Assembly: GCA_024195265.1 (NCBI GenBank)
Contig: JAJLRJ010000010.1
Location: forward strand, 20,774,284 to 20,838,283
Length of the DNA stretch: 64,000 bases
Source of the DNA: Dendrophyllia cribrosa
Taxonomy: Eukaryota > Cnidaria > Anthozoa > Scleractinia > Dendrophylliidae
Reading direction: 5' to 3'
Shown here: positions 24,540-36,751 of the stretch, piece after piece
Layout: each line of letters opens with the position of its first letter
How positions within the stretch are numbered: position 1 is the first letter of the stretch
The notes under the pieces: generated by a model
The model's database searches: none
Told to the model about the DNA's origin: nothing
The model's input: only the letters and a program-made list of their open reading frames with translations
Translations under genes and position numbers: made by a program

Positions 24540-26220
24540 AAAATTTTGCAGTGCATCCTCCCCCGAGCTTTGCTAGGTTCTGCGAGACACATATTTCTAG
24601 TATGCCAGCACATTTTGCTTTAAGGATTCTGAGGTGGTTGGTTGTGAAGTTATGATGTTTAGGTGGAGTGAAATGTTCCTTGAAGTGTTTTTGTGTGTGT
24701 TTAGCTTGAAATGTGGATTTTGCTTTTTTGCGTAGCTGTTCAGTGGTGTCATGGGCATTTGTTTTTGAGCGAATGATACTATGGGCATTCTCCACAGGAT
24801 ACTCGTCAGATATGATACAGTAAGATGTGAGCGGAATTGATGAAAGAGATTAGGATAATGGATGCCCCAATATGTACATGTAGCCAGCCAAACCAATGGA
24901 GCCTTGTCGTAGTGGTGTAGGCAAACAAACATTGTCCAAATACGAATTACAGCATTAAAGTATTCCAGGAAGTTGTTTAGTTTGAAAGTAACACTGTAGA
25001 TAGTAAAGATCAAGAGCAGGTAGTTATCAAGTAGGTTTAGGAGTGTTCTGCATTGTAAGTCTTTGCAGGTGGAGAATTTGTCTTTGACAGTGCCCCGTAT
25101 AAGTAGCCAGCCACCATAAACAATTTCATGCAAAAAACTGATCCTCCAAGGTTTGGGTGTCTTGGCTAATTTGCTTTTTGGAAAGAGATCTTTATAGATA
25201 ATTTCATAGAATGGATGGAACTCAGTAAACACTGTTTCTTGTGCATTTAAGGAAATATGTAGAGGGCCAATACATGGTATAATTGATAAAATTGTAGGCT
25301 GATCAGATGTACATGTATCTTGTTCTTTTGCAGGTCCAGAGGTGTTACAAGGAGTGGTGTATGAGTGATCCAAATGTGAAGCGGGTTTGGTCAATGGTCC
25401 AGGAGATGGTTCAGATGATGGAAAATGACTTTGATATTTTTGTAAGGTTTCATAAACAAGTTGACGGGAATAAAACTGTGCTGGCCAGTCACCAGGTTGC
25501 AGAAGAAGATATTGTTTCATGTAGTCAGATAGCTTTGTGCTTAAAATGATATCATATGCAGCTCCAAAGTGGTCTGTACTCTTAAGTAGCAGTTCTACAA
25601 AATCCACTAGGTGTACATTGTATATTATCCATCTGCCGCATGGTCTGGACAGACTCATGGTCACAGTAATTGTGTGTTGTTATACGGTGTATTTCAAACT
25701 CAGGATTAAAAAATGTGTTGGTTATCCAAGCAGGCATTACGGAGGCATACGTTTGTGTGAGTCGATACATATATTGAAGGCCAGATACAGTATTTATACA
25801 GGATGATATGTTCATGGCTTGTGGGTTCAGATAGGACGATGCTGGACAGGCTGGTATGTAGCTGGCACATTTTTGAAAACTTTAATTATGATAGTACACA
25901 TGGTTTTGAGATGGGTGAGTGTAGTTGTTAGTGGTGGTCGTATTGTATGTATTGTATGTATGGCTGTATGTATGTATCAACAACCAACACAAGCTGCCAC
26001 TCATGTTTGATTGCTTCATTGACAACTTCATCAATTGACTGTGCAGACCCCTCGCTCAACTGTGTCACCAATTTATCAACCTTAGATATGCTCACTGTGT
26101 CCCCCAAAACATTTGCTGTCTCCATCCCTTCCTTATTGATATTTGATTGCTTTAAAAAGAGGGCGTGGTCTGTCTGCAGCCAGTTGCATGACCACTGCAC
26201 TTGGGACTCCGGCCCGCTTG
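24540..26220 (-). pseudogene. unknown multicopy-type gene, several frameshifts, 3' end replaced by the 6.2-kb element
   Basis: The minus strand carries collinear protein-like blocks in different frames: an N-terminal block (26200-25928, ending HEWQLVLVVD), a CTIIIKVFKNVPAT block near 25850-25890, YRLTQTYASVMPAWITNTFF...MRQMDN (25760-25640), then a long block (25640-24840) with VHLVDFVELLLKS and LKLN/NFLEYFNAVIRIWTMF. After a one-base shift near 24815 comes DEYPVENAHSIIRSKT. A CATACA microsatellite (25940-25990) and small indels cause the shifts. The reading runs into the inverted-arm element at 24600. I recall similar uncharacterised proteins from coral genomes but cannot name a family; the E in PVENAHSIIR may be catalytic in a transposase, which is a guess. 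Confidence 0.5.
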
Positions 26221-26316
26221 TTTACATTTCGTGAGCGAGCAGCGAAAAAAGAATTAATGTTTTGCAGTCTCTTACATAAAATGACAGCCCTGCAGTGTAT
26301 GATGGGTAGAGTTTAA

Positions 26317-27595
26317 AGTGGATATAACTGCCAAAAAATGTTTTGCTTAAAAAAAAATCGTACTATTTTCTGAACAAAATGCCGCAAAAAATTTTGATTT
26401 TGCTTAAAACCCCGATCTTGGCTTCCAAGTTGAAGAAATTGTCGAGCTTGGGCCTACTATAAAATCTCGATGGTTTTCAACACTTACAAATTTGTGCTGA
26501 CTCGCCAAGTCTCGACTGACGGGCGCAGTTTTCAAAATACTAGATATCCGGCAGTCTGAAATTCTTACCGTTTTTCCACGAACATTTTCATTCAAACCTG
26601 CTGAGAGTACTCGATGAGACTGTAGAAATACCAAACGACTTCTGAACATTGAATTCCACTGAATTGTACACTTTGCCCTGGCATGGATGCACATATTATA
26701 AATAATAAATACAACAGCATGCGGTGGCGGAAATCTGCCCTGGGGAATCATGAATCGTCTTGCATCTTTACTCGGTAGTGTATAATAATTATAATTTTTC
26801 TTTGGTTTGAAAAATTTTCAAACCAGTTTGATTTTTATTTTTCTTTGTCTCAGATTATGGTAATGATTCTTAGACAAAGAAAAATACAAATTTAACTTTC
26901 AAACCAAGAAAAAATTTGAACCACAACATATAAACTGAAAGGAACGTGTGTCAAAACCATCGAGATTTTATAGTACATGTAGGCCCTGCAAGCTCGACAA
27001 TTTTATTTAACTTCTAAGCCAAGATAATACATGAAATCACTCAAGATTTCTAAACAAAGACCATCTATTCCCAGAAGAATTAAACGAGATATTTTGTGGA
27101 AATTCGATAAAAATTTCAGACTTCTGGGGATCTAGTATTTTGAAAACACTTCCCGGCTGCCGGGTATCTGGACACTACGTTCACAAAATCAACCCATTCC
27201 TTGCATCGCTTTTTGGCTTCAACACAAAATCATCATTAAAGTAAGGTATTTTATGAAGCCCAATTCCTACTTTATAATTTGGGTTCGAAATATTTTTGCA
27301 GCTGTAGGCAACACAAGTCATTTGGCATTTTTGCAGAGCTACATGTACCTGTATTTTCACAGCAACAAGTCACTGGAAATCCTTGAGATGATAAAAATCC
27401 ATCTCCTTCCATGACGTCACTTGAACCCAGACTTCATACTCAGTAATGGAACAAATTATGGCAATTTTTCATAACTTTGGCGGGCCATAAAAAATTGGGG
27501 TTTTGAGGAAAATTGAAAATTTTTGCAGCATTTTGTTCAGAAAAATTGTAAGATTTTTTTATCAAAAAAAAAGGTTTTTTGGGGTTATATCCACT
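26317..27595. mobile_element. 1.28-kb TIR element with TTAA duplication
   Basis: Ends AGTGGATATAAC / GTTATATCCACT are flanked by TTAA (26313-26316, 27596-27599) with inverted homology of about 100 bp. Inside, 26415-26480 also pairs with 26948-27022, and a foldback of CTTTGGTTTGAAAAA type lies at 26790-26925. No transposase frame. Confidence 0.7.
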
Positions 27596-28203
27596 TTAAA
27601 TATAACAATTTGAGTTGGCATAACCGTAAATGTTAAGTTACAAAAACACTAACAGGGGTTTTCTTTTGAGTTCTTGGTTACTTGTTTGCTGTAAAACATT
27701 ATAATTTATGTCCTAAAAAGTGACACCTCATTGAAAAAAATGTCAGCCCTGTCAGAATTTTTTGTAGTTGTAAGCAGGGTAACAGAAGCAGTAGGTAATA
27801 AGGGCTAGTGATGTATTTTGTTATTAGTCATGATTTGTGAACTCCAGTGTGATGAAGACAGCAAATAATTGACTGTAACCAACCAAATTGCCGGCTGCCA
27901 GAACATCTTGACAGGGCTGTGAATGTTGTTGCATAAAAAGTACAAAACAGGAACAATACAACTGAATGCTTTTCTGGGAAAAGGGAAAAATAAAAAAACG
28001 CTCTTGTGTTCTCAGATAAATTGCATGAGTTTTATAACATAGTATGGTTAAACTCGTCCTCCGAAAAACTTTTAGGAAGGAATTATTACATCTAAAACAT
28101 CAATTAATCCTGTGTAACAAAAATGTTAAAAATATATTATAAAATAACCTGATTTATGTTGTCTCCGGACTTAATCATTCTTCTTTATTGTATATATTTG
28201 TAG

Positions 28204-28308
28204 CCACCATTTGTTATGATGATGCCTGCCATTTAAAGAGATTTGTTCAAAACCCTTTGCAGTCCATGGAAACTCCAGTAGCACAGAAGTTAAACCAGAT
28301 GGAAATAG
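28204..28308 (+). pseudogene. KDZ-transposase-like exon (YDDACHLKRF motif)
   Basis: An acceptor-like tatatatttgtag precedes 28204 and a donor ATAG|GTACAA follows 28308. The exon encodes ICYDDACHLKRFVQNPLQSM, matching the D..CHL block that holds a catalytic aspartate in Kyakuja-Dileera-Zisupton (KDZ) transposases as I remember them. The frame stays open past the donor to 28406, including an NCN-type phrase. It probably belongs with the exon at 29655, about 1.35 kb downstream on the same strand, with a 740-bp TTAA element in the intervening intron. Confidence 0.5.
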
Positions 28309-28455
28309 GTACAATTCTCTCCCTTCCTTGCTATAATTTGTCTTCTACTACTCTTCCAGTAAACTGCAACTGTACACCAGCAAATTTGTTGCTTCTGTCA
28401 AAATAACAGTTGGTGTTGTATGAAAAGAACTGCACTTTATTGTGAAATAATTTAA

Positions 28456-29195
28456 GGTGGCTGAACACAGTTCGCGCACTCTTCAATTTCAGCTGCTTAT
28501 GTGAGTCAGCACGCAAAGTTTTAAGAAAAACAAATGTGGCGCCTATTTAGCGATCATTTTGCTCAGCATGTTATAATTAAAAACAATTAGTTGTTTGTAA
28601 AAATGTTTGTTGAATCAATAGATAATATAAAGAACCATTGAAAAATACACTGCCTTTTTGGTCATTTTTGTCTTTGGATGAAGAACCCAGTCAAATGCAA
28701 CGCATGCACAGTTGACCAAAACATTGTGACTGGTATTTTAGCGACTTTCCTTGGAAATGTGCTGATTTCTACGGAATCGCTCATTAGAATTTCATGAAAT
28801 TTGGCACAATAATATGCCGAACTCACCTGCCATCAGAAATTTGAAATCTAACGAAGGAGATTTTTACAAAACACAAACATATTAAACAACAAATTACGGA
28901 AGATCCCTCTGTTAGCAGAGTTAACATGCAAATTTTTTAACGAGTTTACTGGAGACAAATGATGGACAAAATGTAATGACTATAGATTTTCTGAAAATAA
29001 ATGAAACCAAATATTGCAGACTGATTTACAATCCACTGTGTTGCCATGGCAACACCCTAAAAGCTCAACAAAAATGTCAATATATAGCTTGTTGCTTAAT
29101 CTTATGCTTCACCAATTTTGGGCACCCAGACATTAGTGGTTTTTAAAATGACAATGATTGACGCATAGGTACAGTAAAACTGTGTTCAGCCACCT
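28456..29195. mobile_element. 740-bp TIR element, TTAA flanked (GGTGGCT family)
   Basis: Ends GGTGGCTGAACACAGTT / AACTGTGTTCAGCCACC lie next to TTAA at 28452-28455 and 29196-29199. The first seven bases are shared with the 1.75-kb element at 33791. No frame of note inside. Confidence 0.75.
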
Positions 29196-29390
29196 TTAAT
29201 GAATTCCTTTTTGTTTCATTTGTATCAATGTTTTATATTTATTCTGACAATAGGTCTATCAGGGATATTAAACAAGAGAGTGAAGTTAAAAACCATTTTT
29301 TAACAGTTCATATTCTTCAAAGACCAAAGGGGAAAAACATTTACAAAGAAGCCACTATTACATATATATGTATATGTTGATGTCCATTAT

Positions 29391-29410
29391 GGGGGGGGGG
29401 GGGGGGGGGG
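29391..29410. repeat. G20 homopolymer
   Basis: Uninterrupted 20 G, one of about eight long C or G tracts in the window. Confidence 0.95.
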
Positions 29411-29654
29411 TCTTTTAGATATGACATTGTGATAACTGTTTTTGAGACCTTTCATTCTTTAAAAGGAAGCATATTTTACTTCTTAAGCAATTAATATATA
29501 GTTCATGCATTTTGTAGAAAAGGAGTCTGTGATTGACAAGATAGCATGATTATGGCTCACCCAAAATATATTAATATATTAATTTGTACTATAATTATGG
29601 AATGGTCAAAATCCATGTCTGCGACAGTAATTTCTTTATTTTTCTTATTCACAG

Positions 29655-29798
29655 AATGTAAACACCGAAGTCTGCGAACAGTTGTTCTCACAGCTATTCA
29701 AGTTCTCCCACATTACCAAGCACATGAATAGATGGCGTTTTTTGTTCTTGATGCTTTATGTTCTTGACAGCCATAATGATGATGTCATGAAAGGATGA
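29655..29798 (+). pseudogene. KDZ-transposase-like last exon (NTEVCEQLFS motif)
   Basis: It follows a good acceptor (ttatttttcttattcacag) and reads 47 codons to a TGA at 29796-29798. NVNTEVCEQLFS...ITKHMN resembles the block carrying the catalytic glutamate near the C-terminus of KDZ transposases. Upstream exons between 28308 and 29654 are missing or decayed, so the gene is probably inactive. Confidence 0.5.
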
Positions 29799-29962
29799 AT
29801 AATGGCAATCGTGAAAGTCAAATAACATTTTCAATAAATTTTTCCCTAACTCTTATTACAGTAACACTGAAGCAGTTTTGTAATTTGCTGTAATTTAGTA
29901 ATAAGGCTCTGGAAATGTTACTAGTTATCATAAGAGATTGACTTATGGCAATTTGTATATTA

Positions 29963-30127
29963 GGTAATCATACGGTTTCGAGTTCAATTTGGGATTAATT
30001 TGCACGAGTGAGTTTTTCAAAAAGCTCAAAATTGCACGAGCCGCTTTGGCGAGTGCAATTTGAGCTTTTTGAAAAACTCACAAGTGCAAATTAATCCCAA
30101 ATTGAACGAGAAAACCGTATGATTACT
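29963..30127. mobile_element. 165-bp foldback MITE (GGTAATCATACGG family), long copy
   Basis: Arms of about 80 bp pair almost base for base around GCACGAGCCGCTTTGGCGAGTGC, with TA at both edges. Related to 568-672, which lacks most of the second arm. Confidence 0.8.
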
Positions 30128-30564
30128 TATTAATAATTATACATGAAAAAATTTGCATCCATTTTTGTTTGGAATTTTTTTTTTGCAAAAATTTTTGTTT
30201 GGAATTTTTTTTTCTTTTTTTTTTGGCCAAAATGGCATGCGTGTTAAGGTTGAAAAAGTAGTTTTGTATGGCTGAAAGAGACCAACAATAATTTATTATT
30301 TATTACAATGACACCTGAAGTACCACGTAAAAAAAAACTTTCTCCGTTATAAAACCAGGTTCCTGTTTCGAAAACTGGTTCAACGACAAATTGGTCTCAA
30401 CTAAATAATTGCAGTATGCAATAAGCTGGGTGTAGATAAATTTCATTTCTGGTAAGCTGCATCACTAGTGCTACTTTTTGATAGCAAAATTAGCTGAAAG
30501 AAGTATCAATGCATAATAAGTTTTCCATATATTTTTGTTTAAAATGTCAGGTGAACTTTAAATG

Positions 30565-30730
30565 GAGTGTTTTCACTCACGTGACCAGCGGCCATATTGG
30601 TTTAATAAAACAAAAGAAAATGTTTGCATAAAAATAGAGTTCAATTCCCGGAGGACTGGTTTGGTACACCAATATGGCCGCCGTTTCTCTGTTTTGGAAC
30701 ACCAATATGGCCGCCGTGACGTCATGAAAA
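30565..30730. mobile_element. GAGYGTTTTCACT MITE, diverged copy
   Basis: The left end GAGTGTTTTCACTCACGTGAC and internal AACACCAATATGGCCGCC and GTGACGTCATGA match the copies at 36600 and 62446. The right terminus is not clear. Confidence 0.6.
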
Positions 30731-30739
30731 AACAAATTA

Positions 30740-32355
30740 AAAGAAAACTGAAAATGCAATTCATTGATCAAGCCTTTCCAGTATAGCTACACCTCTCAAT
30801 TTTGCATGGCATACATCAACGTGAAGCTTCATAGTCTCAATAGTACCCCAACTTTAAAGAGCAGTGTGTATTTACTGTTGTGATATAATAGCCGCCTTGG
30901 TCGTTTTACTGAACAAGCAGTAATCATTCGATTAGTAACACAATTATGAAAGTCCGCCCTCAGAGTTAAGTCAAAATATCTCAGTAAAATCATACGCAAA
31001 TACAACGAGTTTTATTGCGTTCGTCTGCGAACGCGATCCTAATTTCGTGTTGAATGTCCTGTATCATGTGTTGGGTGTCCTGTGCAATTTCCTAGCGGAA
31101 AAAATCGAGATTTTTTGGTTGGACATCCGATTAGCCCCCCCGAAGATTCTTTTGTGTTTTTCAGGGGCAAATTCACGGGCGGGAACTGGTATCTACTTTG
31201 GCCTCGCTGTCATAAAGCTTTCTGCCGATCGGAGAAGGACGCTTTCGCTTCGCTTATTAATCTGCGGCGCATAAAAGCAACTTTACGCTTTTCAACGGCC
31301 GGAAAAAAGTTGAGAATTGACCGATTTTTATCACATAGCAAGTGAAATGAAGCCTGGCAGAGGTTTGACGGCAAAATCAACCACGGACATTTCAGGGTCT
31401 GTTTACGAACGCTGTCGATCCGCGTCGATCTCTACACAATTCATCGGTCTCTGTCATACGGCAAGTGAAATAATGGTTGGCTGCGATTTTTTTTTCTGTT
31501 TGGATCCAACAATTCTTCCCCGTAACTTATGCCCGCATGTTTTTGCTCGCTGTTGTTGCTGTTTTCAGGTATTAAAAATATAGACGGCTGCATCACGGTG
31601 TTCCTTTGTTTGCTTATCTTATCATTGCTATTTTACTAAATAACATTCGATTTCTGAGTGATTTTGTTTAGTTTCATTGTAGATCGTGTAAGCTTATGTT
31701 TGAATCACATCATCCTAATTACATCTGTGCTGCTGTTTGTCAAATATTTAATGTTATTCGCTTGATATATTTGCATGTATGTAAATGTCAACAAAAAGTA
31801 ACGCAAATGTCACGCTGTTTCTTCCTTGAAGACTGTGACTGAGAGATGGACCTCTGTAGACGTCAAATTTTACAATAACTGCTTTTGACAAATCAGGTTA
31901 TTTATTTTTTTGAATAATTTTTTTCAAATTAAAGAAGATTTTGTTGTCCATTTGTATGTGTTTGTTCATTAATTTCATAGGTTGAAAAGCGATTTGATGT
32001 AAACAAAACAAGACTTGGATTGTATGGTTCTAAACTGAAAATATCCCGAGAATATGACGATATAATAACTTCCACTCCTTAACCCACCCCCCCCCCCCCC
32101 CCCCCAACCACCACCACCGCCTACTGGCCCTCACCTCCACCCCCCACTACCTCACTCCCTGTACCATCACCCCACCCTGTCGAACGCACTCCCCTAATTT
32201 CCAATTACTACTAGTTCGTAACATAAAACATTTGTATATGACCTGGTTCCATTTTTATTCGGTTTATAATTTTCAAACCATTTTAATTTTTATTTTCTTA
32301 ACGCGGACGCAAGCACAAGAGCAAGCACAAGAAAAGGAAAAATTTTGATCCTCTC

Positions 32356-32405
<50 letters not shown>

Positions 32406-32406
32406 A

Positions 32407-32449
<43 letters not shown>

Positions 32450-32880
32450 GCATATTATTTCACCGTGAAAATGGTCTCGACGCAAGCATAAGCACAAGGA
32501 TCAAAATTTTTCCTTTTCTTGTGCTTGCGTTCGCGTTATGCTGTGTGAAAGCGAAACACCGCATAAGCACAAGGAAATTTGCTACGTGCGGCCGTGTCTG
32601 GCCAATTGAAGCACTCGTTCCAGATTCCCCCGCGTATCAGCATTTGAACAAAATGGTGGAGGCCGCGGTTGATTTTGATGAGCTATTGATTATTGTTTGA
32701 CAAATTCTTAATTGGTGAAGGGAATTTAAAGACAGTAGAAACAAAAAGATACAAGCGTAAGTAAAATTCACGATCTCCAAGTCGTAGCTCCTCCGTGAGG
32801 TTGTAAAAATCACCTTGAGATCTTCTTTCTATAAAAATATCCCTAACCCAAAAACGTTTCGTTTTCCTCCTTTTTTGCGT
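30740..32880. other. spacer with dispersed repeats, no gene recognised
   Basis: A block at 31920-31997 (AAGATTTTGTTGTCCATTTG...) is repeated at 50455-50530. A C19 tract lies at 32087-32105. At 32300-32560 AAGCACAAG motifs in both orientations flank GGTCATGGCG/CGCCATGACC-type palindromic sequence, suggesting a decayed MITE. Overlapping frames at 31047-31583 have no recognisable domain. Confidence 0.4.
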
Positions 32881-32896
32881 CAACCTTTTTAGAGAA

Positions 32897-33281
32897 ATGG
32901 GAACTGATGTAACGATCCAAGACATCGATACAGCGCACCGTGTGCCTAACAGAAATGACCGTGTAAAACCGAAACCAATTATTTGCAACTTTGTAAGGCG
33001 TCTTTCAAAGTGTGATGAATTGCCGGAGGGAAGCCAACCAAGTGAATCCTACAGCACTCGGTTTTCAAAGAGAAGTTTCACTAACCGCGGTCAGAATTTT
33101 CGACCATTTAACGCCAAAGATGCAAGACGTCCTATATGAAGCGAAGAAGTTCAAAGAGCAGCACCATTACCAGTACTGTTGGGCTAAGAATTCTAATGTA
33201 TACTTGAGGAAGGACAGCGCGACCCGCGCAATAAAGATTAAAGCTATTGGTGACCTGCAAAGGCTGAGCGATGATAGCTAA
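32897..33281 (+). pseudogene. LINE ORF1 (RNA-binding-type) remnant
   Basis: The first frame reads DIDTAHRVPNRND...KPKPIICNFVRRL, typical of ORF1 of cnidarian LINEs. At about 33010 the homologous continuation (NCRREANQVN..., FDHLTPKMQDVLYEAKKF, YCWAKNSNVYLRKDS) is in the next frame, ending at 33281. One frameshift and a truncated 5' end make it inactive. Confidence 0.75.
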
Positions 33282-33790
33282 GTATTGCACTATACAAAAT
33301 AACGACATAAAGTAGTCATTTATTACTTAATACTTAATAATGTAGGTTCAAATGATAAAATTGCTCAAAGAGCAACGAAAGATACATTTAAAGAACTGCC
33401 ATACAATACTGTCAATATCATTCAATCTCACGGTCAATTTAATTATAATATAAATAGTGAATTACCTACTAAGAAGTATTTGGATAAACTTTCTAGCATT
33501 TACGATTTGGATCTGTTCAGTTTAAACACTGACTCCAATTTAAATCCCGATCGTAATATTGCTAATCAACACGTTCGTAGCCAGTATTTTTCACCCTTCA
33601 GTTTTTTCAAGTTTAAAAATCTGCAGCCTAGTCGTGAATCAAGTTTCTCTCTGCTGCACAATAATGTACGAAGCCTGAAGCGAAATCTTGAACATTTTCA
33701 AGTACATCTGCTCGACGAACTTGACTTTCCTTTTAGTATTATAGGAATTACTGAAACAAAAATTACAAGCGCCAAATTGTTAGACTTTAA

Positions 33791-35536
33791 GGTGGCTCGG
33801 TTGTTATTTCGGGCGCACTCGTCTATGACAAACTTTGCGTCATAACTTTTTTGCCTCTAAAGCGATGCTTATAAAACTTTGTGAAAACTTACAGCTCTTA
33901 TTTAGCAATAATATGATAGAATTCGATTTCACTGAGAAAAAATCTTTTTAGTGATAATCAGGCCTAAAGGAACCTCACGTTTTGAACAAAATCGCACCCT
34001 GTAAAAAAATTTTGCTGTTATATTGGTGTTAAATTTCTGGAATCAGCTTGCATTGACTTAATACATACCCTTACCAAGTTTCAGCAAAATCGTTGGAGCA
34101 GAATAAGTGCGGAAGTATTAAGGCCATCAAAATTTAGCCCTAAAATTCCCTTGAAATTTAAAAAACTTGAGGCTCTTTGACAAAACAATCCACGAACCCA
34201 AATTTCTGGGAGAAGCCTTCCCAATGCTTGCAAAATCTAAGTTTTAAGCCGATTGCAAATCGTGCGAACCGTTAAAAAGTACTCACTAGTTCTGTAAATA
34301 TTATAAAATGCTCCAAAACCTGCTCAAATCTCCAATGCTGCGTTTTCCATTATTTTTCGAAAATTATCCAGCAGTTTGGTGTCAAACTCCTTCCACATGA
34401 ATTTCAAGGTACTGCAATACTGTTGCATCGATTGTTTTTTGCTTAGAAGGGCTTTCAATTGGAGAATAGTTGTTGGGATTATAAGCTGCTCTGCATCTGA
34501 GCTCAGGCGAAGCGGACAAGCAGTTTCCAGAGTTTTGTTTATGAATACGAAATGAGCACGTGTGGAATTTATTCTAAGAATTCGCACCTTAGTTAGGGGG
34601 GCGTACGTAATATGCGCGCGTAGTCAGCGTAGTCCCCGCATTTAAAAACATTGCACCCCATGGAAATTTTTAATGGAGCGTACATGCTCCCTCCCCTCCT
34701 GGGGTAACTATCGCGCATATGTCGTTCGCCCCCCTTATAAAGGTGCGAATTCTTAGAATAAATTCCACACGTGCTCATTTCGTATTCATAAACAAAACTC
34801 TGAAAGCTGCTAGTCAGCTTCGCTTGAGTTCAGATGCGGAGCAGCTTATAATCACAACAACTATTTCTCCAATTGGAAGCCTTTCTAAGCAAAAAATAAT
34901 CGATGTAAAGGTATTGCAGTACCTTGAAATTCATGTGGAAGGTGTTTGACACCAAACTGCAGGATAATTTTCGAAAAATGATGGAAAACGCAGCATTGGA
35001 GATTTGAGCAGGTCTTGGAGCATTTTATAATATTTACAGAACTAGTTAGTACTTTTTAACGGTTCGCACGATTTGCAATCGGCTTAGAATTCAGATTTAG
35101 CAAGCATTGGGAAGGCTTCTCCCAGAAATTTGGGTTCGTAGATTGTTTAGTCAAAGAGCATGAAGTATTTAAAATTTGAAGAGAATTTTAGGGCTAAATT
35201 TTGATGGCGTTAATTCTTCCGCATTTCTGCTCCAACGATTTTGCTGAAATTTGGTATGGGTATGTATTAAGTCATTGTAAGCTGATTCCAGAAATTTAAC
35301 ACAAATATAACAGCAAAATTTTTCACAGGGTGCGATTTTGTTCAAAAAGTGGGGTTCGTTTAAGCCTGATTATCACTATATGTATTTTTTCCCATTAAAA
35401 TCGAATTCTATCATATTATTGCTAGATAATAGCTGTAAGTTTTCGCAAAGGTTTAGAATCATCGCTTTAGAGCCGGAAAGGTTATGAGACAAAGTTTGTC
35501 ATAGACGAGTGCGCCCGAAATAACAACGGAGCCACC
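33791..35536. mobile_element. 1.75-kb foldback element with TTAA duplication, inside the LINE
   Basis: Ends GGTGGCTCGGTTGTTATTTC / complement are flanked by TTAA at 33787-33790 and 35537-35540. Two arms of about 790 bp (33791-34580, 34740-35536) pair with modest divergence around a 160-bp spacer. No coding capacity. Removing it with one TTAA leaves an open LINE frame across the join, although the LINE itself had already lost most of its endonuclease. Confidence 0.9.
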
Positions 35537-36404
35537 TTAAACAAACACCTAGACCCCAAAGTAAGATTCGAGACTATTCGCACTTTTTGGAAGAAGAATT
35601 TAATAACGAACTCTCGCAGATAAACTGGGAAGCTTTGATCCTTTCCAGCAGGTCTAGTTCTGTGGATAAGTTTTTCTCTTCTTTTTTCAACAAAATAAAC
35701 AAACTTGCAAATAAGCATGCACCACTCAAAGCCATATCTCGCCGTAAATCCACACAGTTAATCAAACCATGGATAACTAGCGGCTTACGGAAATCAATAA
35801 AAGTTAAAAATAAGCTATTTTATTCTGGTGATACGGATAAGTACAAACTGTACAGGAATAAGATTTCAATCCTTGCTCGCTCTAGTAAAAATTTATTTTA
35901 CCAAGGGTATTTTAATGATAATCTAAATAACATGAAAAAGACACGGGAGGGCATAAATAATTTAATTAATCGCAAAAAGAAAAATTCAAAGCCTGTGTCA
36001 GCTCTTAAACGTCCTAACAATCAAGGAATGTCACAAAATCCGTCTGAATTACCCAATATCCTTAATGGCTATTTCGCATCTGTTGGGCATAAACTTGCGA
36101 TTAATGTGCCGTGTTCCAGCCGACACTTTAGCGGTTATTTACATGATATTGACCGTCCTAACTCTTTCTTTTTTGACCCCGTTACTCCGCCTGAAATAGA
36201 ATTTGAAATATCATCAACACCCTCTAATAGAGCGTATGGTTTATATTCCTGTCCAATCCGTATTTTGAAATGCGCAAAACACATCATATCTAAAACTCTG
36301 GCTGAAACAATGAACATGTCTCACCGGTGCCTATCCTTCTAAATTAAAGCATGCTAAAGTTATTCCAGTCTACAAGGCTGATGACGAAACTGATCCAGGC
36401 AATA

Positions 36405-36562
36405 GACAATATTCGTATTCTCGGTATTGAACTGGAACTAGCTTGCAATGGAGGCTCATGCGGGGGAATATCATTAAAAATATTTGCATGTGAAAAGAAT
36501 GCCCCGCATGAGCCTCGTCTGCAAGCTAGTTCCACTTCAATACCGAGAATGCGAAAATCGTC
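36405..36562. mobile_element. 158-bp palindromic MITE in LINE ORF2
   Basis: Arms of about 65 bp (TTCTCGGTATTGAACTGGAA... CATGCGGGG and complement) with TA at 36403-36404 and 36563-36564. Confidence 0.75.
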
Positions 36563-36599
36563 TATTATCGACCAATTTCTTTACTTTCAATTTTCAAAA

Positions 36600-36751
36600 G
36601 AGCGTTTTCACTCACGTGACCTTCAGTCCAGTGGGACTCAAATGACAAAGGCCATGGCAGCCATGTTGGTGTTCCTAACAAAAGAAGTTAATTAAAATTC
36701 TTTTGTAAGGGAACACCAATATGGCGGCTATGACGTCAAGTGAAAACGCTC
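36600..36751. mobile_element. GAGCGTTTTCACT MITE in LINE ORF2
   Basis: Ends GAGCGTTTTCACTCACG / complement. TA follows at the right, AA stands at the left. Interior AACACCAATATGGCGGC and inverse. The same family is complete at 62446-62586. Confidence 0.85.

Larger units (their letters stand above)
18411..24600. mobile_element. 6.2-kb element with long inverted arms, probably TA flanked
   Basis: The left arm 18411-~19485 matches the inverse of ~23150-24600 along its length. The right arm has about 390 extra bases (23580-23970). Outer ends read CTAGAAATACGTGTCTCGCAG and its complement, with TA at 18409-18410 and 24601-24602. The 3.6-kb middle holds a RING-finger gene (minus), a divergent exon (plus), a LINE scrap and a large palindrome. 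The right end lies inside a separate minus-strand gene remnant (24600-26250). Arm length and gene content suggest a DNA transposon of unassigned superfamily. Confidence 0.7.

Noticed and set aside
25307..26234. plus-strand frames in the 25-26 kb region
   Set aside because: The minus strand carries collinear protein-like blocks; the plus frames are shadows.
31047..31583. overlapping plus frames as a gene
   Set aside because: Three frames overlap without a coherent domain or splice pattern.
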